Both the position numbers and the translations under genes were made by a program. From NCBI GenBank assembly GCA_015233155.1, contig JADFYG010000037.1:1-63754 (forward strand): DNA of 63,754 nucleotides. The letters are read 5' to 3'. How positions within the stretch are numbered: the first letter of the stretch is position 1; each line of letters starts with the position of its first letter. Positions 53,932 through 63,516 of the stretch are shown here, in pieces. The notes below the pieces were generated by a model. The model worked only from the letters and a program-made list of their open reading frames with translations, had not been told where the DNA came from and ran no database searches. Source of the stretch: Candidatus Rifleibacteriota bacterium (GTDB lineage: Bacteria; Muiribacteriota; Ozemobacteria; Ozemobacterales; Ozemobacteraceae).

Positions 53932-54735
53932 CTATTGCTTCGCCGCCGTGTTGTCCGACAGCAGTCTTCCCGCCTCATCTGGAATCTCGATCGGAGTCTG
54001 GTCGAACGTATACTTGCTGGTCCCAACGCTTTCCGTTTCCGTGACTTGAGTCTTTCCGTCCGGCAGTGTGATGGTGGTCACGAATCTCCGGTGCTGGATG
54101 TTCTGGAGAGGCCGCAGGTTGTCCTTCGCGAGCCATTTGCGCATCGAATAGGACAGGACCTTGATCGCAATCTTGATCTTCTGGTCCCCGAGCATCTTTT
54201 GAACCCCGGCGTTCATGCGTTGTTCCGCGATCTTCGTGGCCGAATCGCCCACAGATTCGATGACGACCGCGTCGATCCCGTCCAGTTTCTCCCCGTCGAC
54301 GATCTTCAATTCGGGAGCATTGCTGGCCGTTTCAGGGACCACCTGTTCGCAGACGAACAGGTTGCCGAGATCCTTGGCCATCTTTTCCCACTGTCCGGTC
54401 GGAACCTGCCACGAATCCGTGCCAAGTTTCATGACCCTCTTGTCACCGCGTGCCAGCAGGATCAGCTCCTGGCCTCCGACTAGCGTTCGTTCGCGGGCCA
54501 CACTGCCTTTTCGTTCGATGTCGATAGAGAGAACCGTCTTAGTCGGGGGTTGACCGATCCGCTTATCCCCGACGGTAGCCGTCGCGGCCTTTTCCTCGGT
54601 GTCGACGCGCTGGATGTAAGGTGTCGCGAAGAGAACATCGTTTGACTTGTCCAGCAGTTCCCTCGCTGGAGGGGCGCTCAACGCGGCAATCGGCACTCCA
54701 AATAGACAGAGGAGTAGCGTGGCAATGAAATTCAT
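53932..54735 (-). CDS. secreted hypothetical protein
   Basis: 267 residues from the ATG at 54735 (GGAGG 4-5 nt upstream); an ATG 207 bp earlier gives a long extension without a site. Signal peptide MNFIATLLLCLFGVPIAALS. The body is beta-rich with an internal GGQELILLARGDKRVMKLGT strand set, like outer-membrane lipoprotein-sorting-type (LolA/LppX) folds, which I suggest with low certainty. No lipobox Cys. Confidence 0.6.
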   Translation of the reverse strand: MNFIATLLLCLFGVPIAALSAPPARELLDKSNDVLFATPYIQRVDTEEKAATATVGDKRIGQPPTKTVLSIDIERKGSVARERTLVGGQELILLARGDKRVMKLGTDSWQVPTGQWEKMAKDLGNLFVCEQVVPETASNAPELKIVDGEKLDGIDAVVIESVGDSATKIAEQRMNAGVQKMLGDQKIKIAIKVLSYSMRKWLAKDNLRPLQNIQHRRFVTTITLPDGKTQVTETESVGTSKYTFDQTPIEIPDEAGRLLSDNTAAKQ

Positions 54736-56151
54736 GGTGACCTCCAGCTTTGGCGTTCTGCCGGATCGACGACATCCGAAGCGAATCACAACCGAATTCT
54801 GGCCCATTATACCTGGGCCGATAGATCGATGCAAGGAAGATGCTGATCGAGTCATGCCTCTTCCTGCAACCGGCTTCCGCAAGGGAAATTGTCCGTTCAA
54901 GGTCTTTCTCTCAAACACTGGATCCCCGACAGCCCCAGCCACTTTGATCGTCGACGGTTCGGATTGCCCCGGACCCTATGGCGCATCGAATGTAATCTCT
55001 ACACACGTATCTTACTTCTGTCCCTCGCGTCCCCTTTTTGGGCCGCCGGGAGCCAAATTCATCTTTAGGGAGAAGAAACTATTCTTAACAGTCTTTCCAG
55101 AAGGCAGGACTTTTCGTCCTCAAACGCACTTCAGGGGGAGAACGCTGTCGTTAAGGTTATCCTTGTTGATGTCCCATTTTTTTCCGCGTAGTCCCTCAAT
55201 GGAGGTGCCCTGCCAGTTTTGATGATTTGATTTTGTGGTGCGCTTGATAGCCCCTTGATGATAGGCAACCCCGCATCCACAAAGGAAAACCGGCTCCACC
55301 TGCCCCAAGGCATCATCCGGAGAGAGGTCTCCAGGAAAACTCCCATTTGGCCACGGTTTCTCTGCTCCTCCGCTAATTGGCACCCCATGTCAAATGCTTG
55401 GCGAGCTAAAAGCAGAAACCCTCGCCGGTCGAGATACTGACCTGACGAGGATTTGACCTGTGGAGCTGATCGCCATTGAATAGTGCCCGAAAGTCGGCTT
55501 CATCAGCCAGTGTTGATTTTGCGGTTTTTCAAGATATACCCAAACGTATACCCATCGGAAAATGGCCTTTTGTGGCTTCAGTAACTCGCTGGATTGAAGA
55601 TTCATTGCCGCCATGTAATTGATTTCATCGGACAGTTCGATGGAGTATGGCGGGATATAACTCCCCATTTGTCGCGATAATCCGACGTGGATATTCGTGC
55701 GGGAAGATCTTTGCTGTTACCTCTCCATTATTTATATGGCCACTATGATTTTCCAATTTCATGCAGCCATTCTTCCCAAGAGCATACTTCCGATAAGAAA
55801 AATATTAGCAAAAGTCTCCAGAGTAGGGTAGAATCAAATGGAGAACGAGATTATGGAACAAAAAAACTTATTATGACAATTTCTGACGAGGGCTAAGCTC
55901 TCTCGAGCCACTCCGCTCCCGATCGCGATAAGCTCCTGGAGAACACTTTCGAATGCGTCGAGAAGTAATGGCTCTCCTTGGAACACAAACTAAATCAGGA
56001 GGCAGAAGAGCGGCCTCCAATCATCAGAAAGTCGCCTGATCTGGAATACGCCGGAGGTCCTTATGTGGTTTTGCAATGACAAGATCCAAGCACTTGAGTT
56101 TGTTTTTATACGGGGGAGAGTGGGTAGAATGCTGACAGAAGGGAGACATTT
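54736..56151. other. 1.4-kb gene-poor stretch with repeat family R, copy 3
   Basis: Open frames on both strands are short, lack ribosome binding sites and look non-coding. Copy 3 of repeat R lies at 55405-55470 (59 of 66 positions equal to 53743-53808). Short protein-like pieces (about 55140-55380, minus) hint at broken genes but none is identifiable. Confidence 0.5.
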
Positions 56152-56340
56152 ATGACGCCAGCAAAACAGCAAGCAATCAAAACAATAGAAGCCATGAGGG
56201 ATGATGCCACGCTGGATGATATAATTTACGAACTACATTTTAAGGCTCAGATCGAGGCCGGCCTGAAAGACCTGGAAGATGGGCGCGTAATCTCTCATGA
56301 AGAGGTCGGGCGGCGTCTATCAAAATGGCTTACCAAATAA
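56152..56340 (+). CDS. antitoxin of ParE-type pair
   Basis: 62 residues with GGGAG 6 nt upstream. A helix-rich antitoxin-like protein (TIEAMRDDATLDDIIYELHF) that ends in KWLTK. It overlaps the toxin gene by 16 bp, which is the usual layout of a type II pair. Confidence 0.78.
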   Translation: MTPAKQQAIKTIEAMRDDATLDDIIYELHFKAQIEAGLKDLEDGRVISHEEVGRRLSKWLTK

Positions 56341-56612
56341 TCTGGACCGATAGGGCACTCAAAGATCTTGAGTCCGCTTGCGAATACATCGAGCGTGAAT
56401 CTTTTGCTTATGCAGCTATTTTGGCAAGTGACGTGTATCTTGGCGTAGCGCGGCTGGCTGAGTTTCCTGGAATTGGCCGCGAGGTTCCGGAGTTTCATGA
56501 TCCTGAATTCAGAGAGTTGATTATAGGGTCGTATCGTGTTGTATATCGCGTTTTCAGCGACACTATTGCTTTGATTCGCGTTTGTCACTGCTCGCGATTG
56601 TTGCGCCTGTGA
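56325..56612 (+). CDS. RelE/ParE-superfamily toxin
   Basis: 95 residues. IIWTDRALKDLESACEYIE, then FPGIGREVPEF, RELIIGSYRVVYRV and a terminal VCHCSRLLRL are typical ParE/RelE-fold features (the GxYRVVYRV segment and C-terminal strand-helix). Target (gyrase or ribosome) cannot be told from this. Confidence 0.85.
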   Translation: MAYQIIWTDRALKDLESACEYIERESFAYAAILASDVYLGVARLAEFPGIGREVPEFHDPEFRELIIGSYRVVYRVFSDTIALIRVCHCSRLLRL

Positions 56613-56685
56613 GTAGTAACATGACAACCTGCACTGTATCACTCCCATTTGCTTATCCAGATAATCCTCTCAGCTCAGGACAGTG

Positions 56686-57264
56686 TTAGAGGATGAATTC
56701 CGGCTCGAATCGCATTGGCTCCTCATCATCGGATACCGATGATAAGCCTTGAACGCTTCCGTGAGCCAGGATCACGCGTGGTTTGCCGGCGGGTGCCACC
56801 GTCCAGACATTTGGGTCTCGCAGCAATGATGTAATATCGTCTGCGCTCTGTTCGCGTATGAGGGGGCAGGGAAAAATACAGACGCCGCTCTCTTCTGTCA
56901 TTTCCGGCTTTGCCAGCAATCGATGGTTGTTTGCGAACAGCTCTTTTTCGCGCAGGAAAAATTCCTGCTCCCATACGGAGCCAGGACCGCCATGATCGTG
57001 ATTTCCTGGAATCACGAGGACCGGAACATCGATACTTCCGATTGCCCTGCATGCCGCTGAGACTGTACTCGTGTCTGGCGTCGAGCTATCGAACAGGTCA
57101 CCCGCAACGAGAACAAAAGAGACCTGTCTTTCGCGAACGGCTTCACCGATGCGCCTGATCATCTCTATTCGCTCATGTCGCAAACGAGCGCGTTTATCCG
57201 GATGTTCAATGCAAGCAAAGGGTTTGCCGATCTGCCAATCCGCCGTGTGAATAAACCTTATCAT
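56686..57264 (-). CDS. truncated SbcD/Mre11-like metallophosphoesterase
   Basis: 192 residues; full-length SbcD-like nucleases have about 380-420. The phosphoesterase motifs DWQIGK, GDLFDSSTPD, GNHDHGG and VILAHGS are present, in that order, but the usual C-terminal capping domain is absent and the frame ends soon after EPEFIL. The ATG overlaps the stop of the preceding gene (ATGA). No SbcC/Rad50-like ATPase partner is in the window. It may be a functional short form or a truncated gene. Confidence 0.75.
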   Translation of the reverse strand: MIRFIHTADWQIGKPFACIEHPDKRARLRHERIEMIRRIGEAVRERQVSFVLVAGDLFDSSTPDTSTVSAACRAIGSIDVPVLVIPGNHDHGGPGSVWEQEFFLREKELFANNHRLLAKPEMTEESGVCIFPCPLIREQSADDITSLLRDPNVWTVAPAGKPRVILAHGSVQGLSSVSDDEEPMRFEPEFIL

Positions 57265-57737
57265 GACGGTCCTTTCGTGATGAGAAGCTCTGCAAATTCT
57301 TCTTCTTTAAAATGCTTTATCAGCGAACCACCACAGAAATTGGATAAAATCGTTTTCCGTCTTGAGTAAAGGAAATTCCAAGCCTCATCATCCATATCGA
57401 TGTCGAGGCGGAAATCTTTCATAGAGCTGATCTGTTGCCACTCGAAGTGAATCCATAAACCATTTTCAGTCCAATAGATTGAGCACCAATCACAAATATA
57501 TAGGCTTTTCAGGAAGACATATGACCAGTTGAAACTCTGATTGAAACCGTACTTGTCGAGAAGTTCAATCAGTCTTTCCGGCTTATCGTATTTGGTCAAT
57601 CTGTTCAAGAGGCTTTCTCCAGATGGAATCATGCAATAGCTGGCCGGTTTGGAAACTCTGATCGCCTTTTCAAGTTCATCCGGGAAATGGAAATACTTTC
57701 TTATGAACTCTTTTCTCGATGCCTTGAATGAATTCAT
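57261..57737 (-). CDS. hypothetical protein upstream of SbcD-like gene
   Basis: 158 residues, not recognised. Trp/Tyr-rich core (WSYVFLKSLYICDWCSIYWT, LWIHFEWQ). It is AT-rich and translationally coupled to the SbcD-like gene. No signal peptide. Confidence 0.6.
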   Translation of the reverse strand: MNSFKASRKEFIRKYFHFPDELEKAIRVSKPASYCMIPSGESLLNRLTKYDKPERLIELLDKYGFNQSFNWSYVFLKSLYICDWCSIYWTENGLWIHFEWQQISSMKDFRLDIDMDDEAWNFLYSRRKTILSNFCGGSLIKHFKEEEFAELLITKGPS

Positions 57738-57896
57738 CTTATTGTTTTCGTCTTTTCCGCTGTGGTTACAGCAGTATTGATTGTTTTACGCGCTCCATCT
57801 GCAGCGATACCAGCGATACCACGGCATTAATGCCGTCAAAGACTATCGGCTTCATGATTTTCCATTATTCATGAGTCTTCCCAGGCATTTTCATTT

Positions 57897-58454
57897 TCAG
57901 AGATCTGTGTGCGGAAAACACTGTTCCGGCTCATTTTCTTGAAATACCGGGTTTGAAAGAAAGATCTTCAAGATCAACTCAGTGAATTCAATGTTTGTTT
58001 CATTAGTTGAATCTGCTTCATATTCAGGAGAAGAAATAACGACTGTAACCCTCCTCGATATTTTCACGGACAGATTCATGAAATCAAGATTCGAATCATC
58101 TGTCAGCCGACCATATTCGATCAATGGAAAATCAGTTTCGATTTCTTCGATACTCTTTTTCAAGAAAAAAATCCAGGTCGTCTTCAGCATAGGATCGGCT
58201 TTCACATTGCTTTCCATTTCCTCAATGTATTGCAAAAGCAGGCGTTCCGTCAGTACAAGTGATACGAACCCTTGTTTCCAGTAGAAGATCAGTGGCCAGC
58301 CATACGATTCGAAATCGGGTGATGAAAAAACTTTTGGTGAGACCAAAATGCGACGTGCGCTATTTGCCTGCCAATAATCAACCCATTTGTATTTTGAGTT
58401 GCCGGAAGTGTTAAGCAATGTGTCGATTTCTTCCTCGCTCAAGAGGTTTGTCAT
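57897..58454 (-). CDS. hypothetical protein with FliM-like N-terminal peptide
   Basis: 185 residues. The N-terminus LLSEEEIDTLLN is the same kind of peptide with which FliM/FliN-type proteins bind CheY (LSQxEIDALL). The rest is a mixed alpha/beta domain (MLKTTWIFFLKKSIEEIETD, VTVVISSPEY) that I cannot place. Whether it is a flagellar relic or chance is open. Confidence 0.55.
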   Translation of the reverse strand: MTNLLSEEEIDTLLNTSGNSKYKWVDYWQANSARRILVSPKVFSSPDFESYGWPLIFYWKQGFVSLVLTERLLLQYIEEMESNVKADPMLKTTWIFFLKKSIEEIETDFPLIEYGRLTDDSNLDFMNLSVKISRRVTVVISSPEYEADSTNETNIEFTELILKIFLSNPVFQENEPEQCFPHTDL

Positions 58455-58618
58455 TTTCGCGTTCTCACTCTCTTACGCTTTTGGAAATGATTCATTGTCG
58501 CAGTGCTTTGTCAGCATTATCGGGAAGAGTCGGATAGACCAAAACAAGGATCTGACGGTCTCAACATCCTGGGAATTTGGCGTTACATGGCATCCATAAA
58601 ACTGCTTTCAAGCGAATC
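58455..58618. other. short intergenic gap
   Basis: 164 bp, no feature seen. Confidence 0.3.
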
Positions 58619-60226
58619 CTATAATTTCTTGATGCCGACAGAACCGTGGTTGTTCTTGACTACAAATATTTCGCTTCCGTAGGCATATTTCTGTTGCAGG
58701 AAATCGAAATTCGAATCGAAGGGGATACAGATGAGGTCTGCAGACTCCGCTATCGATTTCAATTCAGATAACTGAGGTAGAATCACACTTCCTGTCTTGT
58801 CCTCCAGAGGAAAGGGCAAATCAGATGTACAAACCACAGGGACTTTCAGATCGCGAGCCAGGTATTTCAACTCCCTTGTGATCTGTGAGATCTCGTCATC
58901 AAGAGTCATTGAATTGGATTCATCAGTGAGCTTGAGGGACTGCAGATGGTCAATCAGAATCAGCCCCAACGGAACAGTCTCCAGCCGTCTGATGCACCGT
59001 GTGATTGTTTCACGCAGTAATTCAAGCGTTAATTGCGGCGCCGTTGCGTGGAACATGTTCGCCTTCGAGAACCGCTCTCTACAGGTGAGTAGACGATCCC
59101 ATTCTTCATCACTTGTTTCGCCTGTGAGCATGGTCATATAATCGACATTCATTTCCCTAAGAAACCGGATGGCAAGATCACGCGCTCCCCATTTTGAAAT
59201 GAACAATACACCGAGGTTCAATTTCAGGGAATAATGTTTAGACAGATCTCTCAATATCCCGTGTGTGTGGTTCCAGAGTGGCAGATCTCCGAGAATGACC
59301 AGATCGGCATTCTCAAAATGAGGGATGAATGGCTCATCAATGGCGAATTCGTTCGATGCATCGGGAGCCATTTTCTCGAGGTTCGCTTGCTGAGCAACCC
59401 ATTTGAGCTCGGTGTTGATTGCGTCCTGCATCTTTACCAGCTCAAACACAGGTGTTTGCTTTGATAGTCCCGGTTGTTGTGTCTTGTCATCGATCTGAGG
59501 CGCGATCGTTACCTGATCCTGGCTGCGTATCGACTCAACGATAGAATGCAGAATATCTGATGGAAATTCCGGATCATTTTCGACCGCTTCTGATTTTGCA
59601 AAAGTGGAGGGCAGGACGAACGTTTTAATCTCATTTTCCGGGATGGAAATATTTTCCATAGTCCACTGAATATTTTCCGCGAGGATCGCGTCTCCCTCCC
59701 GGATTTCCCGATAGACAATGAACGTTCGCAATCTGCGACCAACGTGGATGGCTAAATCAGTGATTTCATACAGACTCATCGGATTGCAGATATTATTGTC
59801 CAGGCTTGCCACTACGGTTGTAGAACTGGCTTCATAAATCATTATCATCAGATTCATCGGAAAGTGACGCATAACGTCACATCGAAACTCACCTTCCGTT
59901 CTTTGTCGGTTGGTACATTCCGGCAAATTCGGATCAAAACAGAACTTTTCGAATGATTTTATTCCACCGTCGAAATGAATCTCATCCCACCGATCGTCTG
60001 TCACTGGGTCAGGTTGTAAGAGTCGAACCTGTTCCGGAAAACTGGCCGTGATCAGATGGAATTTTTTCCGTTCTTCCCTGGGAAAGAACGAGGAAATACT
60101 ATTGCCGATCTTTCCAATTGCTATAACCAGATGCGGTGTACTGCGAACGATTATTTCCGGGGCGTTGTTCTTCCCGGCCGAGTCTCCATTATTTTTGTCG
60201 GCAGGAGGCTGTTTTTCGATATCCAT
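58619..60226 (-). CDS. DnaB-fold protein with lost Walker A, unusual N-terminal domain
   Basis: 535 residues from the ATG at 60226 (GGAG 7 nt upstream). The C-terminal ~240 residues align by eye to the RecA-like core of DnaB: GLILIDHLQSL (Walker B region), LTLELLRETITRCIRRL, DEISQITRELKYLARDLKVP, VVCTSDLP and the last VVKNNHGSVGIKKL strand. The Walker A loop is replaced (ILGDLPLWNHTHGIL in place of GRPSMGKT), so ATP binding is doubtful. The N-terminal ~240 residues open with LVIAIGKIGNSISSFF and form an alpha/beta domain I do not recognise; it might be a Rossmann or tubulin-like fold. Likely a non-catalytic scaffold. Confidence 0.6.
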   Translation of the reverse strand: MDIEKQPPADKNNGDSAGKNNAPEIIVRSTPHLVIAIGKIGNSISSFFPREERKKFHLITASFPEQVRLLQPDPVTDDRWDEIHFDGGIKSFEKFCFDPNLPECTNRQRTEGEFRCDVMRHFPMNLMIMIYEASSTTVVASLDNNICNPMSLYEITDLAIHVGRRLRTFIVYREIREGDAILAENIQWTMENISIPENEIKTFVLPSTFAKSEAVENDPEFPSDILHSIVESIRSQDQVTIAPQIDDKTQQPGLSKQTPVFELVKMQDAINTELKWVAQQANLEKMAPDASNEFAIDEPFIPHFENADLVILGDLPLWNHTHGILRDLSKHYSLKLNLGVLFISKWGARDLAIRFLREMNVDYMTMLTGETSDEEWDRLLTCRERFSKANMFHATAPQLTLELLRETITRCIRRLETVPLGLILIDHLQSLKLTDESNSMTLDDEISQITRELKYLARDLKVPVVCTSDLPFPLEDKTGSVILPQLSELKSIAESADLICIPFDSNFDFLQQKYAYGSEIFVVKNNHGSVGIKKL

Positions 60227-60425
60227 AGTGTGTCTCCCCTGAGCATTTTCATCTGCCTGCAAGTCTTATAGCCATTATTTTTCCACTTCGGGATCACTGT
60301 TTACGAAGTGATGCTTGATCGTGAGCGGTTGAAAACCGCTTACAACAACCCAGGAGATCGTGTAGTTCGACGTCGACAAAATCCAGAAGTGCAATTAGTA
60401 AGCGAGCAATTTTCGCAAATCTTTT
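60227..60425. other. intergenic gap
   Basis: About 200 bp with a direct neighbour on each side; no extra gene or promoter seen. Confidence 0.3.
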
Positions 60426-60635
60426 TTATCCATTGCGTTTTGAATTGATATTTACACGATGTTTTTTCATCTCCGGGAACCGTGCTTCAAATCCACTTAG
60501 CATCTCTTCCAAATCTATATCCAAATTACACAGGGCTTCAAGAACATTTACAGACTTATCCACCCCAGAGTTTTCCTGAACAACCTGCTTTTTCTCAACC
60601 TTCTGAGATTCCTTCTTTACTCTTAATTTTTTCAT
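60426..60635 (-). CDS. small charged hypothetical protein
   Basis: 69 residues with a weak AAAGG upstream of the ATG. Lys/Glu-rich and helical, with DIDLEEMLSGFEARF. No recognised family; it may be a small regulator or antitoxin-like protein. Confidence 0.5.
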   Translation of the reverse strand: MKKLRVKKESQKVEKKQVVQENSGVDKSVNVLEALCNLDIDLEEMLSGFEARFPEMKKHRVNINSKRNG

Positions 60636-60772
60636 ACTTTCACACCTTTCATATTTTCCTTACCCCAACGATCCCAAATCGCCACTTCAATCAAAGCAGT
60701 CCTGGAAATACCCATCTGCGCAGAGACCCGCTGAGGAATATCCAAAGCCTTTTTCATGAGCCGCAAAGACAT

Positions 60773-62473
60773 TCAGCCGGTATCCATTTGAACTGTATCT
60801 TCGTTAGAGCAGGGAAATGGCAACCTACCTACTTCATTCGAGGCGGTGCGACCGTCTTCGAACCGACCGATCAGGTGTGGGGTAATTCCGAGTGTCTGTG
60901 CCTTTAGCGCCTCGGCGAGATCTCCCATCCAGGTGTGTATTCCATGCATGACAAATACCTCGGGTTTCTTGTTACTGATCCCCGACACCTGTCCCAGATT
61001 TGGTGTTCCATTGTCGAAGGCAATCTCGATCGTAACTTTCTCTCCGGCGATCTCCCCGTGAAAGAGCTGGAGCTTGCCTTCGACAGCCATGGCAGCATAC
61101 GAGGCGACGCAATGATGCATGAGTCTGGACTCTTCGATGAGACTTCCGACAGTTGCGATAAACCGGATGAAATCGGAATCGCGCCTCCAGATACGGACGG
61201 TGTCAACAGGGCCGGGGTCCAATGGCTCTTCCGGTGAAATCGGCCGCGATGATAGTCCAGCACGCGCGAGCAGCAACCGTGGATTCAGATACCCCTGCTG
61301 TTCATGCCACCTGTCGCTTTCCTCGATAATCTTATGGGGTTTGGTGTTGCGTCCCGGGCAACGGCCAGTCGCCCGAGCGAAGTCGACGAGGTGGTTGATC
61401 TGCGTCACACATTTAAAGAAAGCAATCTCAAGATCTTCAGGTCTGTCGGCAATCGCTATCAACTTCGGCGCATGTCGTGATGTGAATGCAAGAAACTTAG
61501 CCCTCGAATCCTTGGGGAGAAATTTTCTCGCAATGTGTGAAGCAATGCTCTGAACCTCGAACCATGCCAGGTTGTCACGCGATGAAGTGGGAATATCCTC
61601 GACAACGGCGGCTGTGTCTGGAACTTCCCACAACAACCGAGGTGGCACAAGAGGCCCTGCCCGGGCGATGCGAATGCGCTGCTCCCATGCCCGGTCGGCT
61701 ACGACTCTGGGAGCCGACACGAGAATCCAGAGTTCGACGGCAAGATCCAGAACTCTCCCAAGTCTTTCCCCGCTTATAATAAAGTTCAGCAGCATATCGA
61801 GTTCTTTGTCGCGATGAAGGTTCTTCAGTATTTTCGCGATAAGAAGCACGCCGGGACACACTCTCGCCATCTGCCCCACACGACCGGTGGCATCGTTGAC
61901 TATCATCTCGTATAACCACCAGCGGATTGAATTTCCAGTCGCTAACATCGAAGAGGTTGCCGCAGCGTCCGGTTCGTCGAAAGCGACCAAGTAGGGGGGG
62001 CGGAAGCAATAAGTCGGGAACATCGAAGAGATTGCCGCCACGTCCGGTATGAGTTGCCCGATAAGATGCCGCTGGATTGCCATCAGTGAGAGCGAGACCT
62101 TGTTCCAATTCGATGAGTCGACGTCTTTTAAATCCGGGCTGCTGCGGATAGCCTCGAGTCCGTCAGTGAGAAACGGGTCAAGGGAATCGAGATTTCCTGC
62201 GTCCGGGTCGAAGATATGATACGGGGTATTCCCCTTGGACTCGGATCTCAGAATGAGTGGTGGTTGCACGTTAAGTGCCAGAAGCCACAACATACGGCGT
62301 TCAGTCTTCCCCTCGGGAGATTGCAGCAGCCGGAAAAGCCTCGCACAGGCGCCTCCTTCCGAAAGTTCACCTTCCAGAATGATATCTCCCAGCCTTTCGA
62401 GCGGAACCGTCCACGCTTGCTTGAACGGTGGTTCCAATGTGATCCCGGTCTCGAATAAGTTCTTCCCGGTCAT
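60773..62473 (-). CDS. PcfJ-like domain protein
   Basis: 566 residues with AAGGAG 7 nt upstream. The segment LIEESRLMHHCVASYAAMAV through LQLFHGEIAGEKVTIEIAFD to GTPNLGQVSGISNKKP (about 455-520) matches the PcfJ-type domain: HHC-x-SY, then a strand-rich region and QVxGxxNKxP. PcfJ homologues occur on conjugative plasmids and mobile elements with unknown biochemistry. The first ~400 residues are helical with no clear domain. Part of a minus-strand series of uncharacterised genes. Confidence 0.72.
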   Translation of the reverse strand: MTGKNLFETGITLEPPFKQAWTVPLERLGDIILEGELSEGGACARLFRLLQSPEGKTERRMLWLLALNVQPPLILRSESKGNTPYHIFDPDAGNLDSLDPFLTDGLEAIRSSPDLKDVDSSNWNKVSLSLMAIQRHLIGQLIPDVAAISSMFPTYCFRPPYLVAFDEPDAAATSSMLATGNSIRWWLYEMIVNDATGRVGQMARVCPGVLLIAKILKNLHRDKELDMLLNFIISGERLGRVLDLAVELWILVSAPRVVADRAWEQRIRIARAGPLVPPRLLWEVPDTAAVVEDIPTSSRDNLAWFEVQSIASHIARKFLPKDSRAKFLAFTSRHAPKLIAIADRPEDLEIAFFKCVTQINHLVDFARATGRCPGRNTKPHKIIEESDRWHEQQGYLNPRLLLARAGLSSRPISPEEPLDPGPVDTVRIWRRDSDFIRFIATVGSLIEESRLMHHCVASYAAMAVEGKLQLFHGEIAGEKVTIEIAFDNGTPNLGQVSGISNKKPEVFVMHGIHTWMGDLAEALKAQTLGITPHLIGRFEDGRTASNEVGRLPFPCSNEDTVQMDTG

Positions 62474-62604
62474 TGCTGATCTCCTTGCCAGACAGCATGT
62501 TTCAGCAAATTATTTCAGTCGAAGTTATCGCCATTTGCACTGATGTACAAGACCGCTGACCTTCAAAATCATGATGCAGTTTCAGCGCGAAGGATTCAGC
62601 CAAT

Positions 62605-63069
62605 TCATAGTGGATACTGAGGGTCGATGATTATGTTGTATCCGCGATTCCCGATGCCGAATGCGTGTGCAATCAGTTTTATCGACGTCGGACTGTTTGC
62701 GACAATGGGCGCGCATGTGATCGAAAATATGTTGAAGCCGCGATGGTGCCAGACGCGACCCCGGGAGATTTCATTGTATTTCAGAGACAGCAATTCCGGA
62801 TATTCAATCGCATACTGTTGCTGAAGAAGCGGCCACACATAAATATGCTCGACCTCTACACATCGCGGATCAATGGAATCGGTACACGCTATGGCATCGA
62901 CTGCATGCATGAATACCTCACCTTCGTGCAGCCACCAAATGCCGACTTCTGGCTTCTTTTGGGAATTGTGCGATCCGATGGTGATGGTGATATCGCGATA
63001 CTCAGAGCGCCTCGCTTTGATCTCCTCAATGCGACGTTGAATTTCGAGAAGCTGTGTTTCATTATCCAT
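62605..63069 (-). CDS. hypothetical protein, possible metal- or nucleotide-binding
   Basis: 154 residues from the ATG at 63069 (GGAGG 6 nt upstream). A helical N-terminus (QLLEIQRRIEEIKARRSE) then a beta-rich core ending FGIGNRGYNIIIDPQYPL. Two His (WHHRGF) and two Cys could bind a metal. Family not recognised. Confidence 0.58.
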   Translation of the reverse strand: MDNETQLLEIQRRIEEIKARRSEYRDITITIGSHNSQKKPEVGIWWLHEGEVFMHAVDAIACTDSIDPRCVEVEHIYVWPLLQQQYAIEYPELLSLKYNEISRGRVWHHRGFNIFSITCAPIVANSPTSIKLIAHAFGIGNRGYNIIIDPQYPL

Positions 63070-63264
63070 CGCGAACCTCCCTCGATCGTTCTTCATCCGA
63101 CACTATTCTTTGAGCAATTGTCGTGCCATATTGAGTCATCGACTTTGTATATGCAGGTTTGATTGAGTATTACGCGATGGCGCGGCTTCGGACTAACTTC
63201 AAAAATATCACTGAATTGCATATTTTGAAATGCTGACCTATTTCAGGTTGTGTCTATTCTTTCA

Positions 63265-63516
63265 TCAGTTTTCAGCATCACCAGTTTTCAGGATCTTATC
63301 AATTTTTTTCATCAATAGATCCATCAGCCACTCCGGAAGCTCGTATTTCATGGCCTCGATCTGATGTCCCTGATGTGCGCACATAACGGCGACGGTAACA
63401 AGCATTATAGTCAGAAACAGCGAGTCTTCGGGCAAACTGAATGTGCGTTCCACCAGGTAAAAGGCGATACACCAGCACAATGCGGCTCCAATTCTCCTGC
63501 TTTTTCTCAAGCTCAT
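63265..63516 (-). CDS. small membrane protein
   Basis: 83 residues from the ATG at 63516 (GGAGG 7 nt upstream); an earlier in-frame start at 63576 is less well supported. Two hydrophobic segments (about 8-25 and 32-48), then a charged helix. No function can be named. Confidence 0.58.
   Translation of the reverse strand: MSLRKSRRIGAALCWCIAFYLVERTFSLPEDSLFLTIMLVTVAVMCAHQGHQIEAMKYELPEWLMDLLMKKIDKILKTGDAEN

Noticed and set aside
54647..55222. 191-codon plus-strand frame
   Set aside because: Its first part is antisense to a secreted protein with a signal peptide and the rest has no motif or ribosome binding site.
55131..55388. Overlapping minus-strand frames with Cys/Gly-rich pieces
   Set aside because: Two competing frames of equal length, no start signals, and no family recognised.
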